Assembly (NCBI GenBank): GCA_049515655.1
Contig: JBEKTW010000007.1
Span: forward strand, 77,230 to 141,229
Reading direction: 5' to 3'
DNA length: 64,000 bases
DNA from: JBEKTW01 sp049515655
Lineage (GTDB): Bacteria > Bacteroidota > Ignavibacteria > UBA10030 > SZUA-254
Shown: piece by piece, positions 9,092 through 15,897 of the stretch
Numbering within the stretch: the stretch's first letter is position 1
Layout of the letters: every line of letters starts with the position of its first letter
Made by a program: the position numbers and the translations under genes
The notes under the pieces: model-generated
Seen by the model: only the letters and a program-made list of their open reading frames with translations
Told to the model about the DNA's origin: nothing
Database searches by the model: none

Positions 9092-10027
9092 ATGTCCAAG
9101 GTAAAAGGAGGGTTAGGAAAAGGGTTGTCGGCGTTGATTCGCCCGCCGGCGAAGAGCGATGAGCCGCTCCGCCCGTCCGACCAACCGGCAAGTCCACCCG
9201 CGTCGACCCCGGCCAAACCTTCGCCGGTCGGATCCATCACGCATCTCGAGATCGCGAGGATCCGTCCCAATCCGTTCCAGCCCCGCGCCGACTTCGACCA
9301 GCAGGCGCTCGACGAACTGAAACAATCGATTAAGCAAAAGGGCATCATCCAGCCTATCACGGTCCGCCGGGCGGACGACGGAATGTACGAGCTCATTTCC
9401 GGCGAGCGCCGCATCAGGGCGTCGACCGAGCTCGGACTGAAGACAATTCCGGCCTACGTTATTGAAGTCAGGACGCAGGTGGAAATGCTCGAGCTCGCGC
9501 TCATCGAAAACCTCCAGCGCGAACACCTGAATCCGATCGAGATCGCTATTTCCTATCAACGGCTCATGAACGACGTCGAGCTTTCCGTTGAAGATGTCGC
9601 CCGGAAGGTGAGCAAGGATCGCACGACGGTCGTGAACTTCTTGCGTCTACTGAAGCTCCCGGACAAAATCCAGCACGCGCTGCGGAAGGGCGCGCTTACC
9701 GCCGGGCATGCCCGGGCGTTGCTTGCGCTCCCCGATGAATTGACCCAGTTGAAGTTTTTCGAAAAGATCACGAAGAGTGACCTCAATGTGCGCCAGGTCG
9801 AACGACTCGTCCGTGAGTTCTCCCAGAAGAAAGAGAAGAAGGTCTTCCATATAACCCCGGCTGCGCAAACTTCAGTGGGCAGTATTGAAGAAAAGATCCG
9901 GTACGCTCTCGGGACGAAAGTGAAAGTAAATGTTCACGAAGGGGGAAAAGGCGAGATCGTGATTGAGTTTTATTCGAACGATGACCTCGTACGGCTGCTC
10001 GACCTCATCACTTCCATCCAACAATAA
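9092..10027 (+). CDS. parB: Chromosome-partitioning protein ParB (Spo0J), CTP-dependent clamp
   Basis: 311 residues. After a Pro/Ser-rich linker with an N-terminal ParA-interacting stretch (GGLGKGLSALI), the ParB/Srx domain carries RPNPFQPRADF, then the CTP-binding GERRIRAS (about 108-115) and ENLQREHLNPIE (about 138-149) motifs. A helix-turn-helix follows (VARKVSKDRTTVVNFLRLLKLP, split here as two adjacent helices about 168-190), and a C-terminal dimerisation domain ends in DLITSIQQ. Translation is probably coupled to parA. All expected motifs are present. Confidence 0.95.
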   Translation: MSKVKGGLGKGLSALIRPPAKSDEPLRPSDQPASPPASTPAKPSPVGSITHLEIARIRPNPFQPRADFDQQALDELKQSIKQKGIIQPITVRRADDGMYELISGERRIRASTELGLKTIPAYVIEVRTQVEMLELALIENLQREHLNPIEIAISYQRLMNDVELSVEDVARKVSKDRTTVVNFLRLLKLPDKIQHALRKGALTAGHARALLALPDELTQLKFFEKITKSDLNVRQVERLVREFSQKKEKKVFHITPAAQTSVGSIEEKIRYALGTKVKVNVHEGGKGEIVIEFYSNDDLVRLLDLITSIQQ

Positions 10028-10036
10028 ACGATTCGT

Positions 10037-10429
10037 ATGCCGAAGAAGATCGTTTTAACGAAAGCGGCTCCCGCGCCCATCGGTCCGTACAATCAGGGAA
10101 TCGTCGCGAGCGGCACGATGGTGTTTACGGCCGGGCAGATTCCGCTCGACCCGCAAACGGGGCAACTCGTCGCGGGCGATATCAAAGCGCAGACGCGACA
10201 GGTACTGAAGAACGTGCAGGCGATTCTCGAGGCTGGCGGCGCTTCGCTGCAGAGCGTTGTCAAGACCACCGTTTTTCTGAAAGACATGAATGAATTTCCC
10301 GCGATGAACGAGGTCTACGGCGAATTCTTCAAGAGCGACCCGCCTGCGCGCTCGACCGTTGAAGTGGCACGGCTGCCGCGAGACGTCAGAGTTGAAATCG
10401 ACGCGATCGCGATGGTGGAAAAGCCGTGA
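10037..10429 (+). CDS. ridA: RidA family enamine/imine deaminase
   Basis: 130 residues, full length for YjgF/YER057c/UK114 proteins. [11 protein letters not shown] near the start and [20 protein letters not shown] near the end contain the catalytic Arg and the conserved Pro/Glu of the trimeric active site. It hydrolyses reactive 2-aminoacrylate-type enamines produced by PLP enzymes. It lies 9 bp after parB on the same strand, inserted between parB and the DUF5683 gene, which are adjacent in many Bacteroidota. Confidence 0.93.
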   Translation: MPKKIVLTKAAPAPIGPYNQGIVASGTMVFTAGQIPLDPQTGQLVAGDIKAQTRQVLKNVQAILEAGGASLQSVVKTTVFLKDMNEFPAMNEVYGEFFKSDPPARSTVEVARLPRDVRVEIDAIAMVEKP

Positions 10430-10458
10430 AAACTGCAACGACAGATGAGCATTGAGCA

Positions 10459-11022
10459 GTGAGTCGTTATTCTCTTCCGGCTGTTAAGTTTTCATGTCCT
10501 GTTGTTCTTGCCGTACTCATCCACGCTTTTTGCCTCGCCCAGGTCGGTACCGGATCTGATAGTCTCAGGGCCATCCCCGATTCCGGCAGTAGAAGCTCCG
10601 TAGAGACAGGTTTCCATCCCAGTAAGTCCGCCTGGCTGGCGGTCGGATTATCTGCCGCCGCGCCGGGAGTCGGACAGCTCTATAATGGGAGCTACTGGAA
10701 GGCTCCTGTCATCTGGGCGCTCGGCACGTACTGGATTTCGGAGTGGATTCAACTCAACAAGTCGTACAAAGATTACCGCAACAGCTATAATGCGAGCATA
10801 CAACCTTCCCAGACCTTGGGTGATCCGACCTTGCTCAGTCAGCGAAATTTCTACCGGGACGAGCGGGATAAGTTCGCGTGGTATCTCGGCGCCTTATATG
10901 CTCTCAATCTTCTCGACGCTTATGTGAGTGCGAATCTGTATGATTTTGACGTGGGGCAGGACCTGGGATTGGACGGGAGAGCGGCGCCGAGAGTAACGGC
11001 AACGATCCGATGGAAATTTTGA
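10459..11022 (+). CDS. DUF5683 domain envelope protein
   Basis: 187 residues with an N-terminal signal peptide (about 1-27) and a C-terminal DUF5683 domain: SAAAPGVGQLYNGSYWKAPVIWA (shared first helix with the G-Q-x-Y-N-G-x-Y-W-K-x-P signature), then a YKDYRNSYN motif and a FYRDERDKFAWYLGALYALNLLDAYVSA helix pair in separate blocks. The family is found beside parAB in Bacteroidota and has no known activity. The best start is the GTG at 10459. A strong hairpin overlaps the stop codon and a terminator follows, so this is the last gene of the UPF0173-parAB transcript. Confidence 0.8.
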   Translation: MSRYSLPAVKFSCPVVLAVLIHAFCLAQVGTGSDSLRAIPDSGSRSSVETGFHPSKSAWLAVGLSAAAPGVGQLYNGSYWKAPVIWALGTYWISEWIQLNKSYKDYRNSYNASIQPSQTLGDPTLLSQRNFYRDERDKFAWYLGALYALNLLDAYVSANLYDFDVGQDLGLDGRAAPRVTATIRWKF

Positions 11023-11104
11023 TTCACCGGTTGGTGAATCATCGGTAGAGACTTCAAACAGGAAGAATGTGCGGCGCACTTTGGAAGTGCGTCGCACGTC
11101 TTTT
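11021..11104 (+). terminator. Hairpin plus rho-independent terminator after the parAB operon
   Basis: Two stem-loops. 11021-11040 is a perfect 8-bp stem with a 4-nt loop, beginning inside the stop codon. 11069-11097 is a 13-bp stem (one G-U type mismatch) with a TGG loop, followed by GTCTTTT. It lies between convergent genes and ends the plus-strand operon before the FKBP gene. Confidence 0.75.
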
Positions 11105-11111
11105 CTGAAGC

Positions 11112-11780
11112 TTACTTGACGGAGAGCAGCTCCACTTCAAAAATCAATGTTGCATTGGGTGGTATCACCTGACCCGCTCCACGCTCACCGTACGCAAGGT
11201 CGGGCGGAATGAACAACGTCCACTTTGACCCGACGGGCATCAACTGCAATGCCTCGGTCCAACCTCTTACGACGCCGTTGACCTGAAACGACGCGGGCTG
11301 GCCGCGTTTGTATGAGTTGTCGAACTCCGTTCCGTCGACGAGCTTTCCGATGTAGTGTACCGCCACGGTTTCTTCCGCCTTCGGTTTCTTTCCGGTGCCC
11401 ATCTTCTCGACCTTGTACTGCAAGCCGCTGGGGAGAGTAATGACACCGTCCTTTTTCTTGTTCTCGGCAAGGAATGCATCGCCTGCCGTTTTGTTCTTTT
11501 CGGCCTGTACATCCATCATATGTTTCTGGTACGACATGATAGCCGCCTGGGATTGCGAATCATCCAACGCGGGTTTCACGTCGTTCAAGATGTCCTTCAA
11601 ACCCTTCGCAAGAAGGTCCGGGTCGATGTCGAAAGATTGCTTCTTGAGATTCTTTGCTATGTCATGCCCGATGGCATAGCTCACGCTGTCCTTTTGAGTT
11701 TTTAGCTGTGCCTTCTCCTGTGTGTTGCCCTGACACGCTAACAGCATGAGACACAGAGCGGCTATTCCTGCGTATTTCAT
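11112..11780 (-). CDS. FKBP-type peptidyl-prolyl isomerase lipoprotein (FkpA/Mip-like)
   Basis: 222 residues. The signal peptide ends in a lipobox (LLAC, Cys at about 16). A helical dimerisation region follows (SVSYAIGHDIAKNLKKQ at about 32, then a long charged linker helix to about 105), then an FKBP domain from LPSGLQYKVEKMGTG to the end, with the active-site elements ASFQVNGVVRGWTEALQ, GSKWTLFIPPDLAYGE and VIPPNATLIFEVELL. It should assist folding in the periplasm or at the outer membrane. A closely similar paralogue is encoded at 28617-29303. It stands alone and converges with the parAB operon. Confidence 0.92.
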   Translation of the reverse strand: MKYAGIAALCLMLLACQGNTQEKAQLKTQKDSVSYAIGHDIAKNLKKQSFDIDPDLLAKGLKDILNDVKPALDDSQSQAAIMSYQKHMMDVQAEKNKTAGDAFLAENKKKDGVITLPSGLQYKVEKMGTGKKPKAEETVAVHYIGKLVDGTEFDNSYKRGQPASFQVNGVVRGWTEALQLMPVGSKWTLFIPPDLAYGERGAGQVIPPNATLIFEVELLSVK

Positions 11781-11933
11781 TAACGAATCCTTTCTTGAGT
11801 GGTAATTGTTCCGGGGGAAGTTTGCCTGCTCGGCGGACAGGATGATTTGCCGGATACCCTGTAGGGCGGGCGTTTCCCGAAGTCATAATGGAATAAAATA
11901 CGATTTTCGAGAGCGGAATCCAAATGAGCATTT

Positions 11934-12016
11934 GTCATGTTGAGCGAAGCGAAACATCCCAATGCTCGAAAAGAAGCGAGATTCTTCACTTCACTTCGTT
12001 CCGTTCAGAATGACAA
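11934..12016. repeat. Short imperfect inverted-repeat element of the GTCATTCTGA type
   Basis: An approximately 83-bp non-coding element. Its left end reads GTCATGTTGAGCGAAGCGAA and its right end is the reverse complement of a GTCATTCTGAACGGAACGAA-like sequence, so the two ends are imperfect inverted repeats. A related shorter copy sits at 58295-58345. It has no reading frame. It looks like a dispersed non-autonomous element. The flanks from 11781 to 12102 hold no gene. Confidence 0.6.
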
Positions 12017-12102
12017 TCATTTTTGATTTTTCAGATATCTCGGTCGAGTCGTTTGTAAACCACTGAAATACCTCTTACCTTACGTAAAATCAGGAACGGG
12101 AA

Positions 12103-13218
12103 ATGAAGAAAATCCTTGCCGTCATTCTTGCAACGATTGCTCTATCAACTGAGCCTGGAGCTGGGAGCAAAGAGTCAAACAGCGAGTTGTACAATACTTG
12201 GCTCAGCCGCGCATACGCGGTCGATGAGCTATTCCATACCGTCTACACCCCGGGCTGGGAGGGCGCAAACGGTGCGATTGGCGACGCGTACCTGTTTGCA
12301 GCCACCCATGACTCTTCTCTCCTACGTTTTCACCTCGAGCACGATATGAGAAACATGTTCAACGGGACGTGGGTCGACGACCGCGCCTGGATCTGCCTCG
12401 CGGAAATGTACTGGTGGGATTTCACAGGCCGGCAAAACAGAATCTGGGTGGAAGATGCCCGGCAGCGCTACCTCGACGCCCGCAGCGAAGGGCGCCTCTC
12501 CAACCACGAAGGATTCTGGAGTTGGTACAACTGGCCCCCGGGCGCGAAAGTCAATGACCGGATTTTTACGAACAGCAACATGAATCAGATGATTGCAGTC
12601 GCGTGTTGGTTGTATGAAGCTACAGGCGATAAGCGATTTCTGAAAGACGCGCTCATGGTCTGGAACGGCGACAAGAAATATCCGGGCGTCGAGAAAACGT
12701 TCTATCGTGGCAACGGACGGTGGGAAGGGAAACCCGGCCTGGCAGCGTTCGGCAAGCAGCTCCCGTGGGATGGAGTCGAGTACTCCATGGTGTGCGCCTC
12801 GCTGTACCGCGTGACAAAAGATCCGAAGTACAAGAAGATCATTGTTGCAAGCGTGAAACGGATCCTCGACCCGGCGACGGGCTGGGTCGACCCGCACGAT
12901 TTTTATCAAATCCACATGGACGGCAACGGACACTTTGTGCATAATCTCCTCATCGCGTACCTGATTGCGCCCGACCAGCTCAGCGACGTTCCGGAAAAAG
13001 TCCGGAAGATGCTGGAACACGTCTGGACAAACCACGAAGGAACGGCAACGGTGACGCTGCATCGTGAAGCCGACAACGGCATCCGCAACGGCTGGAATCC
13101 TTACGGAGGCGAGGATGGGTACGGCGTTGACCAGGTCGGGACGGTGCATCCCCAGTCGCAGGCCGTGCGAGCGTTCGGGGTGTTTGTGTATGTTTTGAAG
13201 AAGATGGGGGAGAAGTGA
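12103..13218 (+). CDS. Secreted GH76-like (alpha/alpha)6-barrel glycoside hydrolase
   Basis: 371 residues with a signal peptide (about 1-20). The mature protein shows the repeating helix-pair pattern of an (alpha/alpha)6 barrel. NGTWVDDRAWICLAEMYWW (about 88-106) matches the paired-Asp catalytic motif (DDxxW.ALA) of GH76 alpha-1,6-mannanases. Further aromatic-rich blocks follow: FWSWYNWPPG, NSNMNQMIAVACWLYEATGD and the C-terminal NGIRNGWNPYGGEDGYGVD. A plausible role is cleavage of exported alpha-mannan-type glycans; unsaturated rhamnogalacturonyl hydrolase-type families share the fold and remain alternatives. It is transcribed alone and no sugar transporter lies beside it. Confidence 0.65.
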   Translation: MKKILAVILATIALSTEPGAGSKESNSELYNTWLSRAYAVDELFHTVYTPGWEGANGAIGDAYLFAATHDSSLLRFHLEHDMRNMFNGTWVDDRAWICLAEMYWWDFTGRQNRIWVEDARQRYLDARSEGRLSNHEGFWSWYNWPPGAKVNDRIFTNSNMNQMIAVACWLYEATGDKRFLKDALMVWNGDKKYPGVEKTFYRGNGRWEGKPGLAAFGKQLPWDGVEYSMVCASLYRVTKDPKYKKIIVASVKRILDPATGWVDPHDFYQIHMDGNGHFVHNLLIAYLIAPDQLSDVPEKVRKMLEHVWTNHEGTATVTLHREADNGIRNGWNPYGGEDGYGVDQVGTVHPQSQAVRAFGVFVYVLKKMGEK

Positions 13219-13239
13219 GAATAGTAGGGCGATTCGTCT

Positions 13240-13345
13240 TTTGGCTTTTTACCCTCACCCCTTTCCCCTCTCCCGATCCTTCGACTTCGCTCAGGACAGG
13301 TTCGGGAGAGGGGAATTGAAGGGGAGAGGGTTGCGAGTGACGTGA
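13240..13345. repeat. Dispersed GC-rich palindromic repeat, copy A
   Basis: Contains the inverted pair CCCTCTCCC/GGGAGAGGG. Positions 13279-13313 are identical to 15769-15803 in copy B. A large part folds back on itself (left half from 13251 with the right half ending about 13333). No coding capacity. Related to the elements near 15.7-15.84 kb and 43.77-43.87 kb. Confidence 0.7.
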
Positions 13346-13381
13346 AGATCCAGGAATTTATTCGAACTATTTGAAGGACAC

Positions 13382-13620
13382 GATACTCGTTTCTAAATCC
13401 GAATTCGGAAATCTTAAATTCCGCCTCTCAGAATCCCGCCGCCCAGCGGAATCCAAAGGCGGGACAAATCCTAAACTCAAAACTCAAACCCCAAACCCTA
13501 ACACCTATCACCCACCACCTATTACCTCCAACCCGAACCCCAACCCCAAACCCTAATATCTATCACCCATCACCTATTATCTGCCACCTAAACCCAAACC
13601 CCAAAACTCAAAACTCTAAC
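13382..13620. repeat. AC-rich low-complexity region with 55-bp tandem repeats
   Basis: A 240-bp tract dominated by AAATCC, AAACTC, AAACCCTAA and CACCTATTA words on the plus strand. Two longer near-identical units start at 13489 and 13544 (55-bp period). It begins with CTAAATCCGAATTCGG-type sequence like that at 24.28-24.5 kb. It lies just past the 3' end of the minus-strand TonB-like gene and has no ORF on either strand that resembles a protein. Confidence 0.65.
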
Positions 13621-13622
13621 CC

Positions 13623-14327
13623 CTACTGCTTTGCAGAAGTATGCCAGGAGCGGATTTGCCACTCGCCTGCTTCGTTCCGACTGTACACAATGGTGTGATA
13701 TCGCTCGTGCTTTCCTGATGACGGTTTCATGCGGAGGATCAAAAAGCCCGACCTATCTGAGGAATCGACCTTCTGGATGGATAAGAGTTCTTTTGATTCG
13801 GGTCCTTCAACAAGCATCGATCTTTTCCCTTTGTCTGAGAGAAGACCACGCAAATGTTCCATTTTATTGCCGATCACGACGTATGCCTCAGGATCGATGA
13901 GAGACAGCATCTGTTCTCCGGTGTCTCCTCGGAGTAACCCGACAACTTTTTCCCTAAGCTTCATTTCGTCTTCGTATTCGGATTTCAAATCACCATTGAG
14001 TTTGAACCTGAAGGGGATGATCACTTCAGCCTTAATGGGCTTCCCGTCCTTCAGTGCCGGCGTAAATTCCCATTGCTTCACTGCATCGAGGGCGGCATCG
14101 TCAAAATCCTTGTTGGACGTCTTCTCCACCGTCGCTTTATCGACGCCTCCATTTTCATTCACAAATACCCTCACGCTGACCTCTCCTTCGATTCCCGCCG
14201 CTTTGAGAATTGACGGGTAGGAAGGGTTGACGCGTTTCTTCGCCTGCGGCATTTCCTGGGGTGAGTTTAGTGCTGCTGCCGGCAATGCACAGAGCAGCAT
14301 CAAGAATATCCATGTATTTAATCGCAT
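13623..14327 (-). CDS. TonB-like energy transducer C-terminal domain protein, periplasmic
   Basis: 234 residues starting at the ATG at 14327, which is preceded by AGGAGA; the frame further upstream overlaps the anti-sigma gene and is not used. A signal peptide or anchor (about 1-20) is followed directly by a TonB C-terminal domain (about 28-120): KRVNPSYPSILKAAGIEGEV, VFVNENGGVDKATVEKTS, FDDAALDAVKQWEFTPALKDGKPI. The remaining C-terminal part (about 125-234, LIDPEAYVVIGNK onwards) is not recognised. There is no long Pro-rich spanning segment, so it may not be a classical TonB. It is the last gene of the sigma/anti-sigma operon, which suggests regulated envelope function. Confidence 0.75.
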   Translation of the reverse strand: MRLNTWIFLMLLCALPAAALNSPQEMPQAKKRVNPSYPSILKAAGIEGEVSVRVFVNENGGVDKATVEKTSNKDFDDAALDAVKQWEFTPALKDGKPIKAEVIIPFRFKLNGDLKSEYEDEMKLREKVVGLLRGDTGEQMLSLIDPEAYVVIGNKMEHLRGLLSDKGKRSMLVEGPESKELLSIQKVDSSDRSGFLILRMKPSSGKHERYHTIVYSRNEAGEWQIRSWHTSAKQ

Positions 14328-14338
14328 ATCGGGATCTC

Positions 14339-14740
14339 CTACTTTTGTTGTGGTGTCGAAGTCTTTTCGGGAGTGACAATGACTGTCGCGAGTTTTGTGA
14401 CATAGACTGTCTCGGTGCTGCGGGGCCGTACCAACGAATAGATGACAACGGCCGCGACCAGGAGCGCCGCAAATGCAAGAGCGGGCACTCGCAGTGATAT
14501 GCGGTGTTGCCACAATCTTTCCCTGTGGATGTCGTGCAATGGAAAAGATGGAACAGCAGGTGAAAAAGCCGGTGGTTCTGCGACGCGCTCCAACGCGGCA
14601 TTCAGCGATTGCATCCGATGGAACAACGACCGGCATTCACCGCACGAAGCCAAATGTGCGAACAACGTCGCGGAATCACCAGCTTGCAGCTCGCCATCCA
14701 GCAGCTTGCTAACCAAAATTTCATAATTGGCACAGCTCAT
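14339..14740 (-). CDS. Zinc-finger anti-sigma factor, membrane-anchored
   Basis: 133 residues. The N-terminal ZAS domain has the HxxxCxxC motif (HLASCGEC, about 29-36) with an upstream Cys at residue 3. One transmembrane helix follows at about 85-105 (VPALAFAALLVAAVVIYSLV), with a short periplasmic tail. It should sequester the ECF sigma factor encoded just upstream, with which it overlaps by 4 bp (ATGA). The periplasmic tail is only about 28 residues, so the sensory input may come through another protein, perhaps the TonB-like product downstream. Confidence 0.85.
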   Translation of the reverse strand: MSCANYEILVSKLLDGELQAGDSATLFAHLASCGECRSLFHRMQSLNAALERVAEPPAFSPAVPSFPLHDIHRERLWQHRISLRVPALAFAALLVAAVVIYSLVRPRSTETVYVTKLATVIVTPEKTSTPQQK

Positions 14741-15291
14741 GTCGCGGTCCTTTCTTGTAAAATCGGTTCCAGGTACTTAATTAATGCTTTTCTGGCTTTG
14801 TACAATCGTGATTCAACTGAACTGATCGTGCTGCCTGTGATGCTCGCGATATCCGCGTACGACAGTTTTTCGAACTGCCTCAGCACCAGCACCTCGCGAT
14901 ATTCAGGCTTAAGTCGTTGTAGTCCTTCTTCCACGAGGTCCGAATTTTCGCGCCTCACAAGAAGCTCATGCGGTGTTTCGGTATCCCACACTTCTTCGTC
15001 GGAAAGTCCGGCAACGTCCTTCCTACGTGCACGAAGCCAACCGAAGGCTTCGTTGCGGGCAATACTGAAGAGCCAGAAGTAGAATGATTCGGGCTTCTCA
15101 AGCGACTTCACAGATTCAAGAGCTTTGACAAAAACTGATTGGACAAGGTCTTCCGTGGCATCCCGGTCGCGCAGCAGCCGGTAGCAGTATCCGAACACCC
15201 GGCGGTAGTACTTGTGATATATTTCCCCGAAGGCTGCGCTGTCGCCACCGGCAAAGCGGCGGAGCAGCTCGCTGTCGTTCACTTCATCCAC
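14737..15291 (-). CDS. ECF-type RNA polymerase sigma factor
   Basis: 184 residues starting at GTG 15291. Sigma region 2 (about 22-90) includes YHKYYRRVFGYCYRLLRDRDATEDLVQ (in two parts) and the -10 recognition helix FYFWLFSIARNEAFGWLR. Region 4 (about 125-178) includes LKPEYREVLVLRQFEKLSY and the HTH DIASITGSTISSVESRLYKAR. It directs RNA polymerase to envelope-response promoters and heads a three-gene operon with its anti-sigma factor. No self-like promoter could be confirmed upstream. Confidence 0.92.
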   Translation of the reverse strand: MDEVNDSELLRRFAGGDSAAFGEIYHKYYRRVFGYCYRLLRDRDATEDLVQSVFVKALESVKSLEKPESFYFWLFSIARNEAFGWLRARRKDVAGLSDEEVWDTETPHELLVRRENSDLVEEGLQRLKPEYREVLVLRQFEKLSYADIASITGSTISSVESRLYKARKALIKYLEPILQERTAT

Positions 15292-15445
15292 AGTTGGCCG
15301 AAATCATGACTGTCCATAGAGTAAGATGCAAAAAACGGGAAAAACTTGCTGTCTGCCACCCGGGGATTGAAAAACTACTTGAAAGAATGAAACCAAATTC
15401 GTAGGGAGTTCCCCTTCTTTCGTAGATGGCTCGCCGGCAACAGAT

Positions 15446-15625
15446 TTGAACCCACGGCTTCAGCCGTGGGAAAGAAAAACCCAAACGCGGAGGAACCGTT
15501 TCAACGGTTTAGAAGAAGGTTACCTTCTCCGAAGCGAGGACGAAGCTGAAGGTAACCTTCGCTCAAAGCTCTCGTGTCAGTTGGAAACCGCTAAAGCGGC
15601 TACCGGGTTCTGGCTTCCGTACTGT
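15446..15625. repeat. Cluster of REP-like palindromes
   Basis: A run of consecutive perfect or near-perfect stem-loops: CCCACGGCTTCAGCCGTGGG (15451-15470), ACCGTTTCAACGGT (about 15497-15510), GAAGGTTACCTTC and its second copy GAAGGTAACCTTC, and AACCGCTAAAGCGGCTA. They lie head to tail over 180 bp and are of the kind mobilised by Y1 (RAYT) transposases. No transposase gene is in the window. 15292-15445 holds nothing recognisable. Confidence 0.7.
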
Positions 15626-15689
15626 CCTACGACTCAATTCGTGTATTTTCTCATCATCTCCCAATGCTCATCGTCAGGGTTCGTCGTTC

Positions 15690-15841
15690 GGCTTTTTACC
15701 CTCATCCCTTTCCACTCTCCCCGTTTCGCCCCGCGGGAGAAGCGGGGCTCAACACCCCTCTCGCGATACTTCGACTTCGCTCAGGACAGGTTCGGGAGAG
15801 GGGTCACGGGGTGAGGGTAACTCAGCAGGCGCCCGTCACCC
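15690..15841. repeat. Dispersed GC-rich palindromic repeat, copy B
   Basis: Two hairpins (CCCCGC/GCGGGG and the pair of CTCTCCC/GGGAGAGG-type arms) enclose a segment shared exactly with copy A (35 nt, 15769-15803). The remainder, from about 15713, is the reverse complement of the element at 43774-43868, including GGGTGAGGGTAACTCAGCAG. Although the frame of the downstream receptor stays open through it, it is non-coding. Confidence 0.75.
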
Positions 15842-15897
15842 CGAATTCTCATCTTTTTCTTAAACTTTCTGCCGCAAAGACGGTCAAAGGTGAGAAA

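Noticed and set aside
13489..13600. AC-rich repeats considered as a CRISPR array.
   Set aside because: Only two units, the spacers are as repetitive as the repeats, and no cas genes are present.
15664..15897. N-terminal extension of the outer-membrane receptor frame.
   Set aside because: It is read through a dispersed palindromic repeat; a good signal peptide and ribosome site start at 15898.
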